Assembly: GCA_002393815.1 (NCBI GenBank)
Contig: DGUB01000014.1
Span: 1 to 7,797 of the forward strand
Length of the DNA stretch: 7,797 nt
Reading direction: 5' to 3'
Origin: Ruminococcus sp. UBA4321
Lineage (GTDB): Bacteria; Bacillota; Clostridia; Oscillospirales; Ruminococcaceae
The position numbers were made by a program, and so were the translations under genes. The notes below the pieces were generated by a model. That model was not told the DNA's origin and ran no database searches. It saw nothing but the letters and a program-made list of their open reading frames with translations. Positions 1-5,613 of the stretch are shown piece after piece; position 1 is the first letter of the stretch; each line of letters starts with the position of its first letter.

Positions 1-371
1 CCGACATTGGTCGTATCGCCGCCGCCGTCGTTCTTGACGTTGACGACCATCTGCTGCTCGATCTGCGTCCCGCCGGGCATCGTCCAGCGGAAATCGGCGT
101 AGGCATCCTGCCCCATCGCAAACTTCTTGGCCGCGATGGCGTCGTTGCCCGCATCGCCGACATTACGCTTGCCCTTGAGGGAGATGCTCCATTTCATGCC
201 GGTCTTGAGCGCGGACGCCCAGCCGCCGTTCTCCATGGAGTACCACTCCTCGACGGTGCCGTCGAACGTGATGGAAAAGCCCTCGAGATCCGCGATCTCC
301 TTGTATTCCTCCCCGACCTTGATCTCGAACTTGTTCTCGTGGACGGGGAATACACCAGTCGTAAATGCCAT
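1..371 (-). CDS. Major tail tube protein, N-terminal part (runs off the window)
   Basis: The ORF starts at ATG 371-369 and stays open to the left edge, giving 123 visible residues with no stop. A strong ribosome binding site (AAGGAGG) lies 7 bases before the ATG and overlaps the last codons of the upstream gene. The protein begins MAFTTGVFPV and contains the patches EGFSITFDGTVEEWY (residues 30-44) and LKTGMKWSISLKGKRN (55-70). This alternating, beta-rich pattern with Gly/Thr turns is typical of siphovirus tail tube proteins, which stack as hexameric rings around the tail lumen. Its place directly after the tail-completion gene is where the major tail protein sits in SPP1-like modules. The family call rests on position and general pattern rather than a diagnostic motif. 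The codons are GC-rich, like the other genes left of 2090. Confidence 0.75.
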   Translation of the reverse strand, partial: MAFTTGVFPVHENKFEIKVGEEYKEIADLEGFSITFDGTVEEWYSMENGGWASALKTGMKWSISLKGKRNVGDAGNDAIAAKKFAMGQDAYADFRWTMPGGTQIEQQMVVNVKNDGGGDTTNV

Positions 372-373
372 AG

Positions 374-763
374 TTAAGCCTCCTTGTTGTAATAAATGAC
401 CGCCTCGATGACCTGCTCATAGACCGGCGACTCCGGCCGTGTACAGTCCACCGGGGCGGTGCTCGTCAGTGCGATCAGCGGGACCTCATGCCCGCCGATG
501 ACGGGACGGCGCACGGCACGGAGCCGGTCGTAGAGCGTCTGCGCGGCCGCCTGCGTCTCCCGGGCGTCTGCCGTCCAGTAGACGAGGACGGACACCGGCA
601 GCACATCATAGCTCTGCGGTCCCAGCGCCCGAACGGCCGGCCTCGCCTGTCCGTCATAGATGCCGATACACCGCTCCTGCGCGGCGTCGATGCGCCCCAC
701 ATAGGCGCGCGCCGCCTCCGGGAACACCGTCCTGAGCCAGTCCCGCACATCTGTTAGCTGCAT
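374..763 (-). CDS. Tail-completion / tail-terminator protein, minor capsid protein 3-like
   Basis: This 129-residue protein begins MQLTDVRDWLRTVFPEAARAY. ATG 763-761 is preferred over the adjacent GTG (766-764) because GGAGGT lies 5 bases before the ATG. The ATG shares one base with the TGA of the upstream gene (TGATG), which suggests coupled translation. The fold pattern is an N-terminal helix, a short beta strand with YVGRIDAAQERCIGIYDG (residues 21-38), a central strand VLPVSVLVYWTADA (54-67), an Ala-rich helix and a final strand EQVIEAVIYYN (116-126). It fits the tail-terminator/tail-completion proteins (SPP1 gp17 type; the minor capsid 3 family in Lactobacillales and Clostridia prophages) that cap the tail tube and join it to the head. 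The gene sits between minor capsid 2 and the tail tube protein, the usual place for this protein. Role inferred mainly from position, length and overall pattern. Confidence 0.7.
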   Translation of the reverse strand: MQLTDVRDWLRTVFPEAARAYVGRIDAAQERCIGIYDGQARPAVRALGPQSYDVLPVSVLVYWTADARETQAAAQTLYDRLRAVRRPVIGGHEVPLIALTSTAPVDCTRPESPVYEQVIEAVIYYNKEA

Positions 764-1113
764 CACTTACCTCCATACTTCTTCGCCCAGAGCGCCGCGT
801 AGATCTGCGCCGCGCGGCCGGCTTCCCTGCCGCCGGGCTCCCAGTCCTCAAACCACCGCCCCTTGGCGTTCCTGTTCTCTCCCTGCCGGAAGTCGTACTC
901 CGGGTGCATGTAGAGCCGCCGCGCGTAGGGCGTCGCGGCATTGATGTCCGCGCGCCGCTCCTCCGGGTGGGACGCGACATGATGGGAATGCTCGAGCGTG
1001 CCCACGTCTTTCGGGATGACCTGCTCGTCGATGATCTCACCGAGCAGCAGCTGCGCCGTCGTATCGAGCAGTGCCTGGTCGTACAGGACACCGGGCGGCA
1101 GTACGATTTTCAT
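763..1113 (-). CDS. Minor capsid protein 2-like head-tail protein
   Basis: This 116-residue protein begins MKIVLPPGVLY. ATG 1113-1111 directly abuts the TAA of the upstream gene, and GAGGTGG lies 6 bases before it, inside that gene's end. The middle reads TPYARRLYMHPEYDFRQ (residues 61-77), then ENRNAKGRWFEDW (79-91), and the end is a basic helix (AAQIYAALWAKKYGGK). The arrangement 'TPYARRLY-hPeydF ... NpnAkG.Wfe' is the pattern I associate with the small minor capsid / HK97 gp10-like proteins of Bacillota prophages, which act at the head-tail interface. The His-rich stretch LEHSHHVASHPEE (40-52) might bind metal, but nothing else supports this. Neighbours on both sides are the usual minor capsid 1- and 3-type genes. 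Confidence 0.72.
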   Translation of the reverse strand: MKIVLPPGVLYDQALLDTTAQLLLGEIIDEQVIPKDVGTLEHSHHVASHPEERRADINAATPYARRLYMHPEYDFRQGENRNAKGRWFEDWEPGGREAGRAAQIYAALWAKKYGGK

Positions 1114-1452
1114 TTACGCCACCTCCAGCCGGCTGTAGTTCACCGTCCCGTCAGGATCGCGTGCTTTCTTCCCGGACACGATGCGGCGCCGCGCCCCATC
1201 GAGCACGACCTCGCCCTCCGGGATCTCCGGAAAGTCCGGGCAGAAGTCCGCGCAGAAATAGAGCACCGCCGTCAGCGTGACCTCGGCGTGCCTGCGGTCA
1301 TACGTCCGCTTGGACGACGACAGCCTGTGACAGTACAGCGACATCGAGGATGCACGCGCAGGCGCCCCGTCCTCCGTCAGTCCCTCGGCGAAGAGGGTGA
1401 CGGTGACGGGCGTCGTGCAGTCCTGCGGGCGGACGAGCTTGGGATACTTCAT
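1114..1452 (-). CDS. Minor capsid / head-completion (stopper-like) protein
   Basis: This 112-residue protein begins MKYPKLVRPQDC. ATG 1452-1450 follows GAGGTGATCGT, whose binding site overlaps the TGA (1459-1457) of the connector gene. After a variable first half come strands RHAEVTLTAVLYFCADFCP (residues 54-72), a proline-rich turn FPEIPEG (74-80) and a strand EVVLDGARRRIVSGKKARDPDG. A small beta-barrel with a 'gevvldG.rrrIv' hairpin fits the head-completion/stopper and minor capsid 1-like proteins found directly after the connector in siphovirus operons (SPP1 gp16 position). Two cysteines, C67 and C71, lie close together in the central strand. The function is inferred from order and beta-rich pattern. 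Confidence 0.6.
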   Translation of the reverse strand: MKYPKLVRPQDCTTPVTVTLFAEGLTEDGAPARASSMSLYCHRLSSSKRTYDRRHAEVTLTAVLYFCADFCPDFPEIPEGEVVLDGARRRIVSGKKARDPDGTVNYSRLEVA

Positions 1453-1456
1453 ACGA

Positions 1457-1828
1457 TCACCTCAGCTCTCGGCAGCAGAGGTCCGTCTGCCGCAGCAGCG
1501 CCAGCACCTCCGCGGGCGCCGTGACGCCGGACTGCTGCACGACCTTCGCCCCGTCCCACGCCATCGACACATCGCCGATGCCGTAGGACGCAAGGGGCGT
1601 GTCGGCCATGTCGCCGTAGTCCGTGAGGAACGCCGCCTGCCGCGCGGTCGCCGCCTTGACGAGATCCTGCTGCATCTCTGTGAGCGCCTCGAAGCCGACA
1701 GCGCGGATGCGCTGGAACGTCAGGATGTCCACCTGTGCGGACGCCTGGTCAAGGAGCGCTGCCGTGTCGTCCCCGGCCTCGCGCCCAGTCAGCGCTGCGT
1801 ACTCCCCCGGCGTGAGGTAGGCGTTCAC
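1457..1828 (-). CDS. Head-tail connector (adaptor) protein
   Basis: This 123-residue protein begins MNAYLTPGEYAALTG. The start is GTG 1828-1826, which overlaps the stop of the previous gene by four bases (GTGA), with AGGA just upstream. The protein is almost all helix: EYAALTGREAGDDTAALLDQASAQVDILTFQRIR (residues 9-42), then LTEMQQDLVKAATARQAAFLTDY, a Gly-rich loop with SYGIGDVSMAWDG, and a last helix TAPAEVLALLRQTDLCCREL. This 'helix, I-L-T-F, helix, Y-x-IGDVSM loop' layout is characteristic of ring-forming head-tail connectors (SPP1 gp15 / HK97 gp6 superfamily, YqbG-like), which form a ring below the portal after packaging. Position after the capsid and before the minor capsid genes agrees. 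High-GC codon use, like all genes to its left. Confidence 0.75.
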   Translation of the reverse strand: MNAYLTPGEYAALTGREAGDDTAALLDQASAQVDILTFQRIRAVGFEALTEMQQDLVKAATARQAAFLTDYGDMADTPLASYGIGDVSMAWDGAKVVQQSGVTAPAEVLALLRQTDLCCRELR

Positions 1829-2085
1829 TTCTTCCTGCCGGGCTTTTCCGGCGCGGGAGGGCTGCTGTCCTCTTCTCCGGCGCTCTCCTCCGGCAGCATG
1901 GAGCGCAGTCTGGCATTCTCCTCGAGAAGCGCGGCATACTGCGCATAGGGAACGGTCTTGCCCGGCGCATGCTCAATGACCCTGCCGGTCGCGTCTGCAA
2001 TATCATAGCCGCGTTTCAGGAATTCCGACTGCTGCGCCTTGTCGGAAACCTCGTAGGTCTTGTTCTCTTTTACAGCGTACAGCAT
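1825..2085 (-). CDS. Small post-capsid protein of unknown role with coiled-coil C-terminal half
   Basis: This 86-residue protein begins MLYAVKENKTYEVSD. ATG 2085-2083 is chosen because GGGGGTGA lies just before it; the same frame is open further upstream, but only as a shadow of the capsid gene. A GTG directly before the ATG is an alternative start. Residues 1-45 look like a compact domain (KTYEVSDKAQQSEFLKRGYDI). Residues 50-65 form a short amphipathic helix (PYAQYAALLEENARLRSML) that could be a coiled coil. The last ~20 residues are acidic and proline-rich and end in a basic GRKK. Small proteins of this kind are common directly after the major capsid gene in Bacillota phages (the place of SPP1 gp14), but I do not recognise a defined function. 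It is the first gene on the GC-rich side of the composition step. Confidence 0.7.
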   Translation of the reverse strand: MLYAVKENKTYEVSDKAQQSEFLKRGYDIADATGRVIEHAPGKTVPYAQYAALLEENARLRSMLPEESAGEEDSSPPAPEKPGRKK

Positions 2086-2101
2086 CACTTCACCCCCATT
2101 T

Positions 2102-3004
2102 TCAGGAATCTGCATTGACCGCGATACCCGGCGCCTTCTGCTGGAGCAGGAAGGTGTCAGTGAAATAGCGGTTCTGGTACAGGTACTTGTCCGCCGTTCT
2201 GGAATCGTGGCCTGGCGTGAATACCTGAATATAGCTGTACTTGTCACGGCTGACAACGCAGCTCGGGTGAATCAGCATTGCATGAATCTGTTTCGCCGAT
2301 ACCGCCGGAGTACAGCCGTTTGTGAAGTCATAAGCCGTCTTGAATCTGCCGGACGGTACAGTTTTGATAATCATATCATCAATTCTGTTGATATTTCTGT
2401 TGACGGAATTTGAGCCGCCGCCGACAGAAATCGTTCTGGTAATGCCCGATGCAGATTTTAACAGCGATTTCGCTGCTGATGTCAGATACAGGATTCTGCC
2501 GTCAGCCGGAACGCCTGCATCGTCCATCTTGGCTGACTGCGTATCAATCCAGTCGAGAATATTCAGGGCGGTCAGGGTCGTTGTCGTATCGACAACCGCA
2601 CCGTTCGCCGCATAAGTGACGGCTTCGCTGTAAAGCTTCGAGAATCTGTAGGAATCTTTCTCCGGAATCGCCTGCTGTTCCTCGAACTGGTTCGTGACGT
2701 TCGCCATTGAGAGAACAAGATTTGTTTCGTCAACGTCCATCGGGTCGATGTAGAATTCCACATCACGGTCATGTTCGAGCTGTTTCGGAATCCAGCTGTT
2801 CCCCAGTGTTCCGGCATTAAAGCCGAGATTCTGGCGGTTATGGTCTTTATAGCCGGAAAGTGTCATTGTCGGGAGCTTAATCAGCTGTGCATTGATAAAC
2901 TGCACATCGGGATTACTCAGTGTGAGGTCATAACTGACCAGTTCACGGGAATATTTCGTCTGTAATTCTCTGCTGAACTGTTCCGCATAGTTGTAAACTG
3001 CCAT
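2102..3004 (-). CDS. Major capsid protein
   Basis: This 300-residue protein begins MAVYNYAEQFSREL. ATG 3004-3002 is chosen because AGAAAGGA lies about 8 bases before it; the frame continues to 3202, but only as a shadow of the scaffold gene. It forms the icosahedral shell. The N-terminal arm is helical, then the chain has IKLPTMTLSGYKDHNR (residues ~46-61), EHDRDVEFYIDPMDVDETN (~77-95) and FEEQQAIPEKDSYRFSKLY (~104-122). This arrangement (a 'dR..ef.iD.mDvdET' stretch and an 'iPE.DayR.skl' motif) is one I associate with HK97-fold capsid proteins of Clostridia and Lactobacillales siphophages. The gene follows the scaffold with the usual close spacing. No prohead protease gene lies between portal and capsid, so assembly probably relies on the separate scaffold. 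GC is near 50%, like the portal. Confidence 0.88.
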   Translation of the reverse strand: MAVYNYAEQFSRELQTKYSRELVSYDLTLSNPDVQFINAQLIKLPTMTLSGYKDHNRQNLGFNAGTLGNSWIPKQLEHDRDVEFYIDPMDVDETNLVLSMANVTNQFEEQQAIPEKDSYRFSKLYSEAVTYAANGAVVDTTTTLTALNILDWIDTQSAKMDDAGVPADGRILYLTSAAKSLLKSASGITRTISVGGGSNSVNRNINRIDDMIIKTVPSGRFKTAYDFTNGCTPAVSAKQIHAMLIHPSCVVSRDKYSYIQVFTPGHDSRTADKYLYQNRYFTDTFLLQQKAPGIAVNADS

Positions 3005-3008
3005 AAAA

Positions 3009-3431
3009 TCAATCCTTTCTTGTGTTGCCGAATGCCTTTGCAATGGCATCGGCTTCGGGTGTCTGTTTCGGGTTATCCGCACCGATTCGGAAGCCTTTCG
3101 GCTTGTTTGCGTTTTCAGATTTGAAAGCCGGAACGTCATCAAGCACTTTCTGAATTGCCGCTGTAATCGCTTTAGCATCGGCATTTTCGGGAAATTCCGC
3201 AAGTTTCAGAACATAGTCAATCTGACGGGAATCGACTCCCATTCTGACGGCTTCGAGGGCAGCGGCTTTCTCGGTTCTGATTCGGGAAAGTTCGGCTTTC
3301 AGGCTGTTCAGCTCGGAGTTGTCCGGCTGTTCCGGAACGGGTTCGGGTTTCGGTTCAGGCTTTGCCTGTTCGGGTTTGTCCGGCTTTTCTTCCGGCTTGG
3401 CTTCTTCTTTTTTGATTTCTTCGTCTTCCAT
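3009..3431 (-). CDS. Capsid scaffolding protein
   Basis: This 140-residue protein begins MEDEEIKKEEAKPEEKP. ATG 3431-3429 has AAAGGAGA upstream at good spacing. The first ~37 residues are a low-complexity Lys-Pro-Glu tract (repeated KPE/KPEP units ending PVPEQPDN). Residues ~38-62 form a coiled coil (SELNSLKAELSRIRTEKAAALEAVRMG), residues 65-100 are helical (VDSRQIDYVLKLAEF; DAKAITAAIQKVLDDVPAF), and the C-terminal end is basic (FRIGADNPKQTPEADAIAKAFGNTRKD). Acidic unstructured start, coiled-coil middle and basic C-terminal end are typical of phage scaffold proteins, which fill the procapsid and contact the coat protein with their C-terminal ends. The gene is directly before the capsid gene, with 4 bases between its stop and the capsid ATG. 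Confidence 0.85.
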   Translation of the reverse strand: MEDEEIKKEEAKPEEKPDKPEQAKPEPKPEPVPEQPDNSELNSLKAELSRIRTEKAAALEAVRMGVDSRQIDYVLKLAEFPENADAKAITAAIQKVLDDVPAFKSENANKPKGFRIGADNPKQTPEADAIAKAFGNTRKD

Positions 3432-3458
3432 GAAAATTCTCCTTTCGGGTATAAAAAT

Positions 3459-3475
3459 AAGGCTTATTCAGCCTT
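3459..3475 (-). terminator. Terminator-like hairpin upstream of the scaffold gene
   Basis: On the minus strand AAGGCT, a GAATA loop and AGCCTT form a perfect 6 bp stem, followed by A and then TTTTT (3457-3453). Stem plus T-run is the form of a rho-independent terminator. It ends about 20 bases before the scaffold start. With no convincing promoter behind it, it probably acts as a partial terminator or RNA-processing/stability element within the late operon. Confidence 0.55.
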
Positions 3476-3499
3476 GCTTGCGATATTTTGGCATGAGAA

Positions 3500-3520
3500 A
3501 ACCGCCCTGTTCAGGCGGTT
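3500..3520 (-). terminator. Terminator-like hairpin directly after the small ORF
   Basis: On the minus strand AACCGCC, a TGAACAG loop and GGCGGTT form a perfect 7 bp stem. Its first two bases are the last two of the TAA stop of the 50-residue ORF. The stem's 3' arm ends in two T's and is followed by TTCTC (four T's in all, then CTC), which is a short T-run. It is a plausible rho-independent terminator or attenuator closing the toxin/small-ORF unit. Readthrough is needed unless an unseen promoter serves the scaffold gene. Confidence 0.55.
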
Positions 3521-3671
3521 AGTCATATCTGTGCTTCGATTGTTCTTCATGCTCTCTTTTGAATTTTTCAAAAATTTTTCGTACCTCTTCTGTTACTTCA
3601 CATGTAAGGTTCACTGTTCCATTACGAAAATCAATTTTTCCGATTAATTCTTTCGGAATCATAGGCAACAT
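3519..3671 (-). CDS. Small 50-residue protein behind the toxin-bearing minor head gene; candidate immunity or accessory protein
   Basis: The ORF runs from ATG 3671-3669 to TAA 3521-3519. GGGGGAT lies 5 bases before the ATG, inside the last codons of the minor head gene, and its start is 1 base after that gene's TAG; this arrangement argues for a real, coupled gene. The protein starts MLPMIPKELIGKIDFRNG, has a short beta segment (GKIDFRNGTVNLTCEV, residues 11-26) and ends in a charged helix (TEEVRKIFEKFKREHEEQSK, 27-46). There is no signal peptide or membrane segment, so it should be cytosolic. I do not recognise its family. The base composition (about 30% GC in 3541-3600) matches the toxin domain and not the head genes. 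Immunity genes usually lie directly behind polymorphic toxin genes, so an immunity role is a reasonable guess, though 50 residues is small for one. Confidence 0.72.
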   Translation of the reverse strand: MLPMIPKELIGKIDFRNGTVNLTCEVTEEVRKIFEKFKREHEEQSKHRYD

Positions 3672-3672
3672 A

Positions 3673-5613
3673 CTATATCCCCCATTTCTTTTTCAAAATT
3701 CGCTTTACTTCATTCACAAGAACATTATCTGCTGTACTGGAATATGCTTCAGCAATAAATTCTGCCGCATTTTCAGTGGCGTAGATGCCGATAAAAGCTT
3801 CAATTATTTTATTACTTTCTTCTAATCCAGTATTCTTGAAAGCAAGCGATTTAATTTCAGATGCCAATTCAAATACGTCAAGCGACTTTCTGACATCAAC
3901 CTCTGAATGACTATATTTTTTCAATGTCATATAAAATTCTGTGAAATGAACGAGTTCATGCTTCAGAACACTATAAATTCCTTGTTTTGGCGAAAAGTAA
4001 TGTGCGTTTACAATTTCCTGAATAGAAGTCTCTAATTCTGGTATTGACATTTGTGTAAAAAGCTGTCTTGAAAGTTTCAGAATGACAATTGGCTTTCCTT
4101 CTGCCCATCTTAACGAAGCTTTACAAATTTCGTTCATATTCACTAAAGCAGATTCTTGAATAAATCCGGAAAGCTCCGGCATTTCTTTATAAAGCCGGTG
4201 CAGACAGTCAGTAACAGTTCTGACACTTTCAAGAGGCATTTCTTTCAATCCATTAATACAAAGTGAAAGATGCTCTTTTGCACGTTCAGCATAAGATTCA
4301 AATGTTTTTGCTTTTAATGCTCTTTCCGTTTCTTCTATTATACCACTTTGCGCAGAAAAGTCAAGCGGTTTCGGGGAATTTTCAGAAATAATATTTTGTA
4401 TGGAAACAGGATTCTGAATTGTCTGCACTTCCGGCGCAGTGACCGCCGGTTTTGTCTCGGTGATTTTCGGAGTCGGTTCAGGTGGAGTGGGCTTGTCGAT
4501 AACGTTCGGAACGATTGGCGGAGTCTGATTGTCGTAAATCTTTTCCCGAAAATAATCACGGCGGAGAAAGTCATGATTTGCATCACATAAATCTTTATTC
4601 CGCTTTTGCCATTCACGCTTTCGAGCCGCTGCCGATTTCTTAGCGGCATCGTCCGGAGCGGATTTCTCCGCCTGTTTCCATTTCCGGATTTGCCGTTCAT
4701 GATACCGCTGTTTCTGTGTGATGCGATATTTCCGGACGGATTCAGAACGCTGTGATTCTGACATTTCCGGAACAGGTGAATCCGGAAAATACGTCTGCGG
4801 ACTGCAATTGCACTGCGGGTGCAGAAAGCCTTGTCTGATGGCTTCTGACAGGAGCGGAAGCTTTAATTCTTCGGCTTCCTGCGGTGTTCCGGCTGAATAC
4901 ACATCATCCACAAGCACACGGCACAGCCAAGGCGCACACTTCGGACAGGCGATTCCGGAAGGCGGTACAATGACCGTATGAATTCCGAACTTGTCACGGG
5001 CTTTCCCTTCGCCTAATAACTGCGCCCGTTCGTTCGCCGTCCGGAGTGCCATTCTTGCATAAACTGATGCTGATACATGTGCGCCGTTCCGGTAGACAAT
5101 GCTGTTCATGCCCCTCTGATGCAGGTCAGAAACCGCCATATCTATGGCAGAATTCAGCGTTCCCGTTCCGGATTGCAGATAAAAATGAGAATCGAATAAC
5201 GCTTCTCTGTAGACATCATCTGCTTTTCTCAGAATCGCATGTTCGGCTTTTGACAAATCAGAACGGACAGCAGTCAGAAGCGAATCCAGCTTGTCATTCG
5301 GCACGTCGAAAAATCTTTGTGCGTTCTGAATTCCGGTCTGCAAGATTTTGATTTCCTGATTCAGTTCGCCGTTCTGATTCGCCTGCTGTAACAGATTCAT
5401 AGCGGAATTGTTTATCTTCGTGAACTGCGGAGCGAACTGTTTATAATTCTTCGCTGACCAGTTCCCCAGACCTGCGAGCTGTTCGGTCTGCCACATACTC
5501 CATGCTTTTTGCAGGTCAGCTTCTTCTTTCAGATGCCGTTTCATGTTCCTGCCTATCGAGTCAAGCAGGATAGTTTCGATTCTGGATAAGGCATCACCAA
5601 TATCATAATTCAT
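3673..5613 (-). CDS. Minor head protein (phage minor capsid 2 / MuF-type) with C-terminal zincin-like metalloprotease toxin domain
   Basis: This 646-residue protein starts at ATG 5613-5611, sharing one base with the portal stop, with GAGGAAG upstream. Residues 1-310 match the minor capsid 2/MuF head proteins: a helical start, a central domain and a cysteine centre with CPKC (223-226) and HPQCNC (265-270), probably a zinc site. A basic helical end follows (KQRYHERQIRKWKQAEKSA, ~301-319). Residues ~362-422 are a proline/threonine-rich linker. Residues ~423-646 form a separate domain with HELVH (552-556; zinc ligands H552 and H556, catalytic E553) and AEFIAEA (617-623), where E618 could be the third ligand. 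HExxH followed by 'AEF-x-AEA' recalls anthrax lethal factor (ATLF-type zincins), from memory. MuF proteins sit in the head and are thought to be ejected with the DNA, so the domain could act in the recipient cell. The protein is far longer than head-only relatives (~350-400). The C-terminal coding region is AT-rich (28-35% GC in most rows sampled). Substrate unknown; motif conservation suggests it is active. Confidence 0.85.
   Translation of the reverse strand: MNYDIGDALSRIETILLDSIGRNMKRHLKEEADLQKAWSMWQTEQLAGLGNWSAKNYKQFAPQFTKINNSAMNLLQQANQNGELNQEIKILQTGIQNAQRFFDVPNDKLDSLLTAVRSDLSKAEHAILRKADDVYREALFDSHFYLQSGTGTLNSAIDMAVSDLHQRGMNSIVYRNGAHVSASVYARMALRTANERAQLLGEGKARDKFGIHTVIVPPSGIACPKCAPWLCRVLVDDVYSAGTPQEAEELKLPLLSEAIRQGFLHPQCNCSPQTYFPDSPVPEMSESQRSESVRKYRITQKQRYHERQIRKWKQAEKSAPDDAAKKSAAARKREWQKRNKDLCDANHDFLRRDYFREKIYDNQTPPIVPNVIDKPTPPEPTPKITETKPAVTAPEVQTIQNPVSIQNIISENSPKPLDFSAQSGIIEETERALKAKTFESYAERAKEHLSLCINGLKEMPLESVRTVTDCLHRLYKEMPELSGFIQESALVNMNEICKASLRWAEGKPIVILKLSRQLFTQMSIPELETSIQEIVNAHYFSPKQGIYSVLKHELVHFTEFYMTLKKYSHSEVDVRKSLDVFELASEIKSLAFKNTGLEESNKIIEAFIGIYATENAAEFIAEAYSSTADNVLVNEVKRILKKKWGI

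Noticed and set aside
904..1524. 206-residue plus-strand ORF, and similar long plus-strand ORFs such as 1397-1948
   Set aside because: These are antisense shadows in GC-rich DNA: arginine/histidine/proline-rich products, no ribosome binding sites, and they cross several well-supported minus-strand genes.
3005..3202. N-terminal extension of the capsid frame to an ATG at 3202
   Set aside because: It lies wholly within the scaffold gene in another frame, has arginine/lysine-rich non-protein-like content, and the ATG at 3004 has a good ribosome binding site.
3440..3500. Promoter for the scaffold/capsid genes behind the hairpins
   Set aside because: TTTATA near 3455-3450 could serve as a -10 box, but the matching -35 position (AGCAAG) is poor and the -10 lies within the hairpin's T-run.
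3559..3825. Plus-strand ORF opposite the toxin end and small ORF, considered as an antisense antitoxin
   Set aside because: The product is rich in Phe/Ile/Cys/Ser without domain features, no binding site precedes it, and it mirrors the AT-rich minus-strand coding sequence.
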